Shown: piece after piece, positions 10,652-22,300 of the stretch
How the letters are laid out: the number at the start of each line of letters is the position of its first letter
How positions within the stretch are numbered: the stretch's first letter is position 1
Position numbers and translations under genes: made by a program
NCBI RefSeq assembly: GCF_008831285.2
Contig: NC_045140.1
Span: 16,180,370-16,244,369, forward strand
DNA length: 64,000 nucleotides
Direction of reading: 5' to 3'
Source: Nymphaea colorata
Taxonomy: Eukaryota > Streptophyta > Magnoliopsida > Nymphaeales > Nymphaeaceae
Notes under the pieces: generated by a model
Databases searched by the model: none
Seen by the model: only the letters and a program-made list of their open reading frames with translations
Told to the model about the DNA's origin: nothing

Positions 10652-13442
10652 TCACTCCATACTGAAGATGGGTGTCTGCAAAACTCCGAGATTGGGCCTT
10701 GAATCTTGAAATGATTGCACGGGAGCAGCAACCCAATTAGTGTAACCAGCAGAATTTTCATAGCCGCTTGTCCTCATGTAGCCTGATGGCTGCTGGTACA
10801 TGTGGTACAGGTTTCGTGCCGCTGCCGCCGCAAGAGGGTCGGTGGAAAGCGTCATTGAATCGGCCGGCGATGACGGATTCTGCATCAGCATCCCATGGTT
10901 GAGGTAGCCATTATTATTCTGTTGGAAACCAGACGACGAGGGGAAGTTCATGGCCGCATGGGCTTCAACCTGTGAGTGATTGAGGAAGGCAGGGGCATTA
11001 GGACTCTGAGTAGTGTTGTGGTACGAGGAGTAGGGCCATTCGTTCTCTGGCTTGACAGTTACAGCGAAGGGGATGCTTGCTTGTGATTCGTGGTCATCCA
11101 TGGCTTTCCCTTCAATGCTCTTATCCGAAGACGAGTCTGAGCTCTTACAGTTCCTGTTAGAGATTCCCCCAATGGGTAGATTACTGTTGGCTATGCTTTT
11201 CACGTCATATCTGCTCATGTCGAAATTTGTTACAGCATTCAGACCTCTGAACTTAATAGCTGCAATGTCGTATGCCTCAGCTGCTTCTTCTTGGGTACCT
11301 TTTCAATAAAATTTCCACCAGCAAATAAAAAAACCAACAATAAGTTTCTGCCATTGTTCAGAAGGAACAGCGAAAGATGTACCTGCGTTCACTGTTGGTG
11401 AATATAAAAGCAAATAAAGGCATATAGTGTTCGGTGCAGAAATTAGAAGATAAAGTTCGTCAGTTGTAAATAATTCTTACTGAAAGTTCCTAAATAGAGG
11501 TCTTTATTTCCCGCTACCCTTCCTATTCTCGCCTGCCATCTTCCATGTTGGTGGTGTCTGCAAATCGCACAAAGGCAATTCCGTTCAAGATTTGCTCATT
11601 ATTGTTCATTTAATTCTCTAGATGCTCTTCTATCCACAACAAGGTAATTATTTCCTCAACTTTAAAAGGAATAAATGTGGAGAACCAATAACAATTTAAT
11701 TAACAAGGCAAATACTAAATACAGTTGAACTGAGCCAACCTTGTGACCCCCCTGTAGATGGAAGCCCCCCTAGAGAACCCACTACTTTTCCTGCAAAACC
11801 AAGTAACCCAATCAGGAAATATCGAAGTAATATTTGTTCAATGGACGTCTCCCTTTTTTTCTTGGGAAGATTCCTAATGCCACTGAAGAGACAGTATCCA
11901 ACCTTCTAAGAGATGCAACAAACTCTTGTCTAGTCATATTCTTCATCTCCTCTAGCTCTTTCTCATAGTTAGATACCTAACCGAAAAGAGTAAGTGTCAC
12001 TTTCAATCACCGAAACATACATAAGCTCTAACAAGGGTCACCGGAATCTGAACACCTTACCGGAAAGTTAGTCGTGGTAGTCGGACCCCAATACTTCAGA
12101 GCGGCAAGATCATACGCTCGTGCTGCCTTTTCCTCTTTATCATACCCACCTGAAAAATCACATGAAACCAAATAAACAAGTCATTATGATCAGAAATAAC
12201 GCTCAAAGATACCAATCCAAAATAAAGTAGCTGTTTGTTTCATTGGAATACAAACTATATTAAAACAAAAAGTAAGAACTCACCCAAATAAACTGCAAAA
12301 GATGGCATCCCAAAGTTCAAACCGTACATGCAAGAGAAAAACTCGAATCAACAATGTCCAAGAAAATGCAAATATCCTAAAATGCCAGAAAGGGGGGAAG
12401 CTAATACCTTGTCTTCCTTTTCTAGTTTGCCCTTCTCTTCTGGAACTATTATCCCATAAATGAGCTTCATATCGTCCAGTCCATCTATGTCTGCACCCGT
12501 AAAAAAAGACATAAAGATTAAAAGAAAACACATATACACACAGACACCAAAAGCGTATCCATCTTTGTAGAGTGATATTGGTTCTATTAGGATTCATGAT
12601 TTGACAACAGTCATACTCTTATAAGATAGCAATCCCAGCTGCTGATTCTTTTTGTGTTCATTTCGTTTTCTTTCTTCATTGAGTGAATTAGATTTTCATC
12701 TATATGTATTCAAAAGAAGGATATGATATGCTGTTGACGATGATGACCGGAGACGGTAGCCATGACCGTATCAACATGCCATGCCCAGAAAATGCACCAT
12801 CACATCATATGAGTGACCACATCATACGAGTGATGATGATGACGATGAAAGGAGCAAGAATTGATGATGACCTTGTTACCCCTCTATAGATGGAGGTCCT
12901 CTGACCAAAAGTATCGACGGACTTCTTGGACACCGACTCAACCGGCAAAGCTCCACCGTCGCCGTCCAGGTGGCCGCTGCTCCCGAGGCGATGCTGCTGT
13001 TGTGGCTCGGCGGGGAAGTGCTCCAGTCCACCGGCGGAAACGGCCATAGGTTTCAGATCCGCGTCGTAGGGCTGGGCACCCTGGAACTCCGGCGCCGGCG
13101 ACGAGCCTCCGGGGAACCTCCCCAGCGAGGCTCCGCCGAGGAAGTCCTCCAGCTTGGGCGCCGCCCCCATCATGGCGAAATCTCCGCCACCGCCCCCGTC
13201 GCTCGTCGCCTGCTGCTCTTCTGAGCAAGACCAACCTGATATACGAGAGATAAAAAGGATGATACAAACGCGCGCGCGCGAGAGAGAGAGAGAGATAGAG
13301 AGAGAGAGATTGTACCGTTGTTGGTGAAGGCTTCAAGGAGGCAGAGCTGTGGGGTTTGGGAGGGCGGCTGGATGGTTCTAGAAGGTTCCACCATCTCCAG
13401 AGGGGAAAGAGAGAAACCCAACCAATTGTGAGAAGAACTCAT
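10652..13442 (-). CDS. AIL5: AINTEGUMENTA-like AP2 transcription factor, AIL5/PLETHORA5-type
   Basis: Nuclear DNA-binding regulator of meristem, organ and embryo growth, of the euANT branch of the AP2 family. Nine coding exons, 5' to 3': 13316-13442, 12872-13220, 12408-12490, 12284-12292, 12061-12149, 11903-11976, 11740-11790, 11481-11557, 10652-11298. All introns are GT-AG, and the sum is 1,506 nt (501 aa). Visible motifs are the eu[11 protein letters not shown] near residue 7, PKLEDFLGG, and [14 protein letters not shown] leading into AP2 repeat 1 (about 152-219). The linker is about 220-253 and AP2 repeat 2 about 254-312. The C-terminus [13 protein letters not shown] resembles the AIL5 tail. 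The BABY BOOM-specific motif was not found. The usual DNSC of repeat 1 reads DNSS here. The start is the first ATG downstream of a TATA box and a CT-rich leader. The family call is very secure; AIL5 rather than another AIL is likely but not proven. Confidence 0.93.
12284..12292 (-). other. AIL5: 9-nt micro-exon of the AIL5-like gene (Val-Tyr-Leu)
   Basis: Exon 4 is nine bases, preceded on the minus strand by TTTTGCAG and followed by GTGAGT. It completes Val (G from exon 3 plus TT), gives Tyr and Leu, and supplies the first base of the next Gly. The frame then continues perfectly into [22 protein letters not shown] 9-nt exon at this place in AP2 repeat 1 is a known hallmark of ANT/AIL genes, and most gene finders miss it. 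Confidence 0.93.
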
Positions 13443-13583
13443 TTCCTTCCTTTTCTTCTCTTCACCGCGGCTCGGCTTCCTCTATTTAGCTTCCTTCCTG
13501 CTTCGGTGAACGAGCAAGAGAAAAAGAGAGAGAGAGAGAAATCTAGAAAGAGAGACAGAGAGAGAGATTTAGCCGGAAGGAGG

Positions 13584-13591
13584 ATATATAG
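13584..13591 (-). promoter_or_regulatory. TATA box and CT-rich leader of the AIL5-like gene
   Basis: On the minus strand CTATATAT lies about 142 bp before the start codon. The normal TATA-to-start distance would put the transcript start near 13555. The inferred leader, about 110 nt (13443-13555), is dominated by CT/TTTCTC tracts, which are common in plant 5' leaders. No ATG was noticed in the leader. Confidence 0.6.
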
Positions 13592-13599
13592 AGGGCGGC

Positions 13600-16500
13600 G
13601 AAGGCTGAGAGCTCTCAGGCGTTGCACCAAGGAACGGTGGGAAAGACCAAAAATGGAAAAAGGACAGGAGAACGAAAGAAAGGCGAATGACATTCCTGCC
13701 CCTGCGGTAATTAGCATTTTTACTTTTGCACCGTCGAAAGTTGTACATAATTTAGAATAGAAGAAGCAAGCAAGTTCAAACGTCTGTTTTTTTTTTTTTG
13801 GTACCACTCTTCCACTTTAATGGTCGTCGCATGACTTGAAGTCTCGAACACAGTGTCGCTGACCACACGAAAACACCATCGCCAAAAATTCCTTTTTTGT
13901 TTGGACAAATTGTCCACGACTAGTACTCTCGGAGAAGACGAGCGCATCTGAGTTGACAACGCACTGTCTTCATCAAGACCGTACTCCAATGTTTACGATC
14001 CGAACTCGAAGAGGTTCCAGTGTTTCAAATTTGGTAAGTTTACGTATGCATGAGATCTATAGGCAATTTTCAATTTAAAGGAAGTAACGTAACTTCACTT
14101 AAGTTCCCACACAACTTTACATTCAAGGAATGCAGTTCTTAAAATTTGAAACTCATGTTTTATCATACATGAAACTCATGTTCTCATGTAATCACAGGGT
14201 GCTTTTTTTTTTTTGTGTGTGTGTGTAAATTAAGCACAAGTACTGAGATAGCTACTGGTTAAGGAAGCGTTTCCAGAGCAACATTCAAACTTTCTCAAAT
14301 CTCATTAGCCAAATCCAAAATTACGAAGTTTTTTTTGGTTGGCGGAAAAGGTTTTCAACTTAGAAATGGAAGAAAACGTGTGTTTTCCTTAGAAATGCGT
14401 TACTTCGCAGAGTCTTTGGCAGTTCTCTGCGAAAGTACCGCGAGAAGCTCTTTTTGAAGCTATGGTTTGGTCTGAATTGGTGTGCAAATGGTAATGGTAC
14501 TCCTCTCCATCTTCCAAACATTTTAAGGACATTAAGGGCAAGTTTGATTAGCTAGCTTCGGATTGGATATTCAACCAAAATGGTTCAAAAAATTCAGTTG
14601 AGGAAAAAGTTTTAACGTATGATTTAAAAACCATATCAATCATGGATTAAAGAAAAGACATCTAATTGGATTGAGATTTAGTTTTTAAATAAGTACCCGA
14701 TCGATTCAGTTTCAAGTAAATAGTCGGCTCTTAACATATCATGACGTGGTTTAGATTCAATTGTGTATTTGAAACTCGATTCAGATTCAGATGTAAAAAT
14801 AAAGTCAGGTTTGAATTTGGAAACTTTTCTTTATTTGCATATGGTAAAGAGTGCATCCAATTCAAATCTGATACATTAACATCCTTAACTTTATTGAAGC
14901 ATCTCTCTATCTGAAAAATGAAGTGAAGGAAGCCAAACCTTTATTCCACCGACTTAAGCCGCCTGATGTGGAGTACGAAAATCCTATAGTGGTGAATGAA
15001 GTTTCATAATCTTTTCACCAATTTTTTGGCTACCTTTACCACAACAAGGATAAAAATTTCCGCAAAAGTAAACCAAATAATGAAACATGCCCTTAAGAAC
15101 AAAAAAGAATGTACTATCTAGTCAAACAAAATAGATGTTAATTGTTCAAGGTTCCAGCAAGATTTTGAAATTTTCATGTAAAGAACTTACTTCACTCTCT
15201 CTCTCTCTCTCTAGAATTTCAACACTCAAATCCAACCCATTGTTAATGTCTAGCAAGGTAATAATTCAATAATACAGATATTAGAAAGTTAAGGAACTCA
15301 GATCAAGTCGTTTGGCCTTGATTCATAAACATGTACTGATGATAATATATGTCTATTTTGTTTTGTTAGCCAACTAACTTGGAAGTGTGTGGTTTTAGCA
15401 GTTCTCGAAACTCTGGTCAATCGCAGTTCTAACTTAAGTTTTGTGCCACTAATCTATCTGCCATTGTAAGGCAGCAACTTGTATCAGCCGTAAGCTAGCT
15501 GAGAGCAAAGCAGCTTCTTTAAGAAAATACTGGATCTTTCTAATGTATGTTTTAACTCATTTGAATTATGTATAAGATCTACTTCTCTTTTCAACTTGTT
15601 TTACCATTTTCAAAGTTGTTCCTTGCAAATTAAGCAAAGATGGTGCTTATGTGAAGCAACTTTCATGCGTTCCACAATCTTTTTAAGTATCGCCAGTGAC
15701 AAATTTGTGCGTTTCTACAGAAATTCTAATCGGCAGGGAAACTCCAAAAAAATTGGTGCACGTTGCAAAAACACTATATTCTTGTGTAATTATAGATATT
15801 GTTTTTAAATCGAAAAATTGAATGCTGGACATGAAATACACCATCTATGTTGAAACAACAATATAGTATTTTTTTAAAGCATGTTTTATAAGAACATGTA
15901 CACTGTGTTCCAATAACATTCCGTTTGTTGGTCTTGCCAAACCCACACATGGTTTGTGAAATGTCACACCTTCAAGTCAAAAAAGTTCAAGAGATGAATA
16001 TTATCACATGCGCTTGTTGGCATATGAAATCACGCCCATTTTGTGAAATTAGCTTTTTTTTTCTCAATTATAAAAATGCAACGACCACAGCATTCGAGAA
16101 AGTTCTTGCACTATCGCAAGCAAGGTTACCGATCGCATTACATATGGCTTATCGGATGCGGAAACCAAGAAACATTATGTTTGCTTAATACGCAATTGAT
16201 TTATGCAATAAAGAATTTTCGTCGGATTTTTATTTGTAATAGAGTAGAAAAGAGGAATCCATTTTATAATTCAGCTTCAATCATAGAGTATCGTTTAGAT
16301 ATCTAATATAGGTGCAAAGAAGTTGGTAAACTCGTCGGATTGGCAGATGATTGGGTCATAGGGTCAACCAGTTGATCCATCGACTCGGCCGAGTTTTAAA
16401 ATAACTTGAATCGGACAAGTCGGGCCAAGTGAAGAGCAAGTCAGGGAAGAGCCTGATCAACCTTGATTCATAATCAGGTTTGTAGCAATCTGAGCTTACT

Positions 16501-18900
16501 CGTGTGATTCCCGACCCAACCCGACGAAGTCAACCAACTATGGCGAGCATTTGCTGCCTCCATTTGTTGCAATTACATATAAAAAGAAATTACATATAAT
16601 TAATTTGAAAAATCAGAAATATTTTGTATTCAAAAGCAATATTTCAAACTTGAGATTATTTTAAGAAGAAATTATCATCTACGATAGTTTTTTCTTTTAT
16701 ATGAAAAACAAGTTAGAGAACAAGATGGGCTTCAGCAAGAAAAAAAAGAAACAAATTTTGCCACCAGTTTCTTATTTTCCAGACATTTACAAGATTTTTG
16801 GACACTGGACAATTCACCTCCGTGGGTCTTTTATGGTGAGCAAATAATACTTAGTTAAATTTTTAGTTAAATATACCGTTATGGAGAGAGTATGGCATTT
16901 AATTACAGTCTAACTTCACATTGCTACTTTTAATATGACAAGTAATTAATCGCAATTTTCGCATTTGATCAGCTGCCATCATCTATCCTCGAGATGCATG
17001 GAGAGGAAAACCTCGCATACTTTTCTCTTCTTTTTAAAGTTCATAGTTGTTTTTAGACTTTGGGTGAACTTATAACTCGAACACCTTTCAACTCAAATGT
17101 TTACACGTGCTACTTTTTTTTGTAGTCCAAATTATACGGTCTACAATTCGATTGCTTATGTGCTACTAGCTCCCTAAGTTTTTTTGGTGTGCCATTGGAA
17201 AATGAGAATAAACAAAAAAGAATATGATTTAGCGTGATTTCTCACATATAATTTGGCAAACTGCGCACCACCACCTCACATCTTACCGCGTTTGAATATG
17301 CCACTAGCACAGCACGTTCTTCGATGAGATTTCTTCTCATTGCAGAGCCTGCAACTTAGACGTTGTTTTTTACCTTTTATGGACACCTCAATTTACTGTG
17401 GTGACACTTTGTTAGATTGAAATCATTGATGTCCTCTCCACTTTACCAAAAGTACTACTACATTTCACCTTGCGAAAGTATCTAACCACTGTAACTTTCG
17501 GAAATAGTAAAAACAGAAAAGGACAGTAGAGGCTGTCCTGGCCATTTTACTGTTAATTGGCGGTTTACTTTAACGCGTTTGCGTGACAAAACTAGCTCGG
17601 GCTAAGGATCTCGCTTCAAGTCGAAATTACTTATTTATCCATTTGTTTGTTTGCATCCGACGTTCCTTGCAGGCCTTTGTTAGAATCTTGTTAAGGATTA
17701 AAATGTTAATTTTAACGTAAGGCAGGGGGATTAATTGTAACTCAGTATATCTTTTATGTTTGGAACCGTAATAGAACAGCTTGGCCTTTCCGGAGTAAAA
17801 AATATTTACATACCCCACCTCACCTCTTCTTCCTGTTAAGCAAAAAACAAAAGCAAAGCTCATTCATACTAAAGACTGTAACTTTACACATGGCCTCGTG
17901 TTTATCTCCCAGCTTGCATTCCTATCCGAAACAAATATTTGAAAAACAATAAATTTAAAGGGGACCTGTTTACCAGTTTTATCTTTATAACTTTTTTTTT
18001 TCCCCTTTAATAAGGCTCATCAGTTCAGAAACTGTTTCTGCTACTACTACAAAAGCCCATGCTGCATTCCAGTTGCCAAAGTAAGAAGCTTCTGAGGGCA
18101 TGCATTCATCCTCAAGCAATTAGGCTCCAAATCACTTTAACGAAGCAACAACCAAATATATTTATATATATATATATATATAGAACCAAACCAAAACGAC
18201 GACTTGCTCCAACTCGCTGTCTCATCCATGCAAGACAGGATGGGCCCAACGCTTAGTGGGGCCCACAACATGGTCTTGTGTCACATTCACGGGCTTCATA
18301 CTCCCCTTTTTGTTTTTTCTTTTCTAATTACCGCCCGAATGTCGGCATCTTAAACTTGGATTATCTGGATCCCGATGCACTATTGGTCTTCCGATAAGAA
18401 ATTTGGGGAACCAGGAACTCTGCGTTTTTCTGCTTAATTTTTCGCTCGCCGGACTTGGAAACTCATCGCCATTGCCGGCTTCGACACTGGAGCATCAACG
18501 CGAGGGATAAGATCCAGCTTCCTTTTACGTTTGACGGGACCTCAGCTCTCAGACAGAACTGGTTCTGTGTTTTCCTCACATGTTCTGCAGTGACACAGAG
18601 TTCAGGCACTGTTGGGTATCTTCTTGCATGCATTCACATACACAGAAAACTTGGATTCTCTGACATTTTTTCACTGTAGGGAGTACTGTGTGTCAGTACA
18701 ATGCGATATCCCAGTTTATCCCACTTTTCGGGATAAGTCGCCCTATAGAGTGAGTGAGTCCGTGTCGGAAAGCGGGGGACTGGACCCGGTTGGTCGCCTC
18801 TGCAGTGTCCAGACGAGACCTAGCGGAGGGTGCAAAGGGATTTTAGACAAGATGAGGGGATTCTAAACACAAAGCGGTGCCTGTTGCGTCAAAAAGCAGA
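13600..18900. other. Gene-free intergenic stretch
   Basis: No supported gene. It contains T and GT runs near 14.2 kb, a short CT run near 15.2 kb and a short TA run near 18.16-18.18 kb. The frames present (up to about 90 codons) show no domain, and the base composition is AT-rich throughout. Confidence 0.55.
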
Positions 18901-19345
18901 ACCGTTCGGACTTGGTACGGTTCCGCTTTTCTGGAATCCGCATTACCTGTCAAATCAGTATCCGTAATCCAACCCATCGTACTTTGTACAGGTAAATAAC
19001 TCCTGTTTGGCTCATGGATCAGAACGAGGACTTGAGAACGCGGAACCGAACCGTGGGGGATGGCGTCTTCGTGATGCGCTGATGGTGCGAGGGAGAATTT
19101 CGGTATTTCCGGGTGCTGGAAAACCTGCCGACGCGGGACAAGGGAACGAGAAGGCGGAGAACCGTGGGGGTTGGCAGAGAGAGCCGCCTGAGGGATGTGA
19201 CCCTACGGGACAGCCAGGGCCCACCGACGATGCAGCTGGGACCCACTTTTTGACGCGTTTGCTGTCTGGAGTTGACACGTTTGACACCATGCAAAAGAGG
19301 AGCTGCGTTCGTGCTCAGTCGATCACATGGTGTTCATAAGGCTTC
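18900..19345. other. G+C-rich island without a recognised gene
   Basis: This patch is clearly richer in G+C than its flanks. It is open on both strands at once (about 110 codons plus, 92 and 91 codons minus), which is what high G+C without selection gives. None of the translations shows a motif I recognise. It may be the promoter or first exon of an unrecognised gene, or a decayed transposon. Confidence 0.35.
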
Positions 19346-22300
19346 AAAATTGATCTTTTTTTTTAAAAAAAAAGAATTAAAATATGTTTGGAAGAGAGAG
19401 GGGTCGGGTCGTCCCGGAAATCGATGCTCCTCACGAGCGGTCAAAGTCAAAGACGCATTCGAAATTTCCCCTCACGCTCCCTCCGCCCAGGGCAGAGATT
19501 TTTTTCAACTTTAAGGAAATTGATTAATATTTTGTGGATCGATGACGATTTTTGTATAAGTTGATATCGGCAAATCTCGAGCATGCTTCTATTACTCCTC
19601 AAACCTGCAATGTCATTTCATTTTGGGCGGAACGTGATCAAGTTAGTTACTTGGATGATTATACACATCGAGTAATGAATCGGGAACCCCATCTTCATCA
19701 TAAAAGAGTAACCTTTAGCTGTGTTGTTGTTAAAAATGAACAGGTTTCTGTAAAATTTCCTTGCTTCCTTTCCCCGTGCTCAAAGTCATACAAGGGGGAG
19801 AGCCATTCACTTTCAATCATGAAAACGGAGATGTAGCGTTGGTTTAAGCAAGGGATGCCAGGAGAGGATCTCACTCGAGTTTAGCGTGCTCAGCGTTTTC
19901 AATCATACCCGACCTAAAATAATATATAGTTTCATGTTTACGGTGTTCGCATGGCTTGGCTCATTATCACAGTCCCTTGGGATTTTCTCTGTAAATTAAA
20001 ATAATTCGCGTCTTTCCTTGAAAAATGTGATTACATGTAAATTGAAGCACGAATCAACATATGCTGATGATTTAGCATTGCATGCTTTCTGTTTCGATAA
20101 GCCTATTTAAAAGTGATCTAATATGCCCAACTCTGCATCATATCTTAATTAGTATGGATGCATACTTAGACGACGAACTTTCAAGTATCTATATCCTATT
20201 TATACTGGGGTAAACTGTTATTTAGTGGTATGCTAGACGCTTTGAAATTGGGGTGGCCATATTGGACATCTTTTTAACTCGTATGTAGTGCATGCCACTG
20301 TTTGCAGTATAGATGAATAACACCAACGATAATCGAATTGATGATGTGTCGTCTATGCAACCAGCTATGCTACTTGCTTTGGAATGACAAAACTGTTAAT
20401 TGGACTCTATAAGTCAATAAATAGGGTTAGGGTCTCCAAAGCTTCATGAAAAATTATTTGGTCTTTTGTTTTCTTTACTACCATCCTAAAAGGGATATCT
20501 GAGTATCGCCATGGAAGCCCTTGAAGGATTCACAGGCGCCTCTCCATTTTAGCAATGGCATTCAAAACGTTTCCGTTCAACTTTCATCGATGACTAGCAT
20601 AATCCATTCTTGTCATTTTGGCACAAGGATTATGCTTTCGCACTATTGTTTTCCAAATATTGTGATGTTTCTCACCAAATCGTTGCGTGGTGGTCTGCAT
20701 GTTTCAACTTAATCAGGAATTCAAACAAGTTTATTATGTTACGCATCTTCTGCAACATACATATAGACAACATAAATATTTATATATTGTGATTAATTGA
20801 AAAACTTAAATGGGGAATCAGTAGGAACTCCAATAAGATTTGCTTTCGCGACACTGATCAATGGTTACGTAGACAAATATCGTTGCTTTTAGAATAAACA
20901 AGGTTAAATTGAACATGTGGAGAGGGCCCATGTACAACATGCGCACAAGCTTAAGCTTTTTTTTTACAGTGTATGGTTTTGACCCTAAAGAAAGAGCATG
21001 CCCAACGCTTATGGCCTAAATTTAAGGGCTTCTTATATGATCATTAATTATAAAGCAAATATCTTTGACCAGGATTCGGCGTACCCCCCTAAGCCACTTT
21101 TCGAACTTCATCATTCATGAAACTAAGAGGCCGTTTGATTACTTCTCACTAATTTTTGGTACATGTACCCTCCTGTAATTTGATATCGTACTTTGATATA
21201 CGAAGTATATATCGATATCTTAGGTTAAGCTTGGATGACACCCTAAAGATTGTCATTTTGTGAAGTTGGGTTTTGTGAGAACTTGGTTTTCTAAACAATT
21301 TTTTGTTTGATACGAAGGGGAAAACAATATTTTCTATGGAAAACAAGAATTGCTCCCTTATTCATGCCCTTTTGAAAAAGTTGTTTTGTCAAAAGCAAGT
21401 TTTTCCGCAAACCCAATTTCGGCCCTCATGAACACACGCCTTAAACATCATTTTAGATGCAAAATCAAAATGACGTTTTGCTTTCAAAACAATATTTAAG
21501 GGCGTCACCTAATCACACTCTTTAGTTTGGTTCAAGATCTTTAATTTCGATAAACAAAAGATGGTAATGTGAATCTTTCGTCACATCAACAAATGCATGT
21601 TAGGCGGAACTTACAGATAAAAAATGAAAAGTAATCAAACACATTTATACAAGAAACAAATAAAAAATTATAAGTAATCAAACCCATTTAAGAAATTAGA
21701 CGGAGAATAGGTAGTTAATCAGGGCTTCAGGGGCAAAGCTAGGTGGTGATAAGCCTCATAGAGCTCATTCTCTGAAAGAATAATTTAGTGGTTGGACCTG
21801 TGTTCCGTTATATAAGGTAACCGCACAAGACCTGGAATCACTACCTCACAACCAATTGAAAATTTGTTAACTATATATATTTAGTGTTCAATTAAAAAAA
21901 AAATCTAGCTCTTCGGTGCATGACTTCTAATATCTATTGTATTTGGGGAAAGTTCTTTTATAAAGAGTTATCTGCAAAACTAGGAGACTCAAAATGTGGA
22001 TGAAACTGAAATATGGAGTATAAGTGGTCACTTTTTCTGATAAAAGAAGATGCGGCAGGTGATTGGGACCGCGATCATGCTTGAGAGTTCCGATTTATTC
22101 CTCGCCCTCAAAGGTGCGGACTTACCTTTCGTTGTGCATCTACTCTTCTTTTTATATCGCCTTATTTCTTTTTTCTGCTTTATCTATTCGTTTTATTTAT
22201 TTACTTATCTGTTTATTTATTCGTTACTGCCCTCAGCTGCATCGGTAAAGAGCGAAATACAAAGAGTCATGTCCCAGACAAAATTTGCCTCCCCAGATAT

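Noticed and set aside
12938..13336. Alternative-frame proteins over AIL5 exon 2 and intron 1
   Set aside because: The frame giving PKLEDFLGG and [12 protein letters not shown] is the conserved one; the others are Arg/Gly-rich shadows.
18059..18866. Chain of short plus-strand frames near 18-19 kb considered as exons of one gene
   Set aside because: No conserved motif in any of them and no consistent GT-AG phase to join them.
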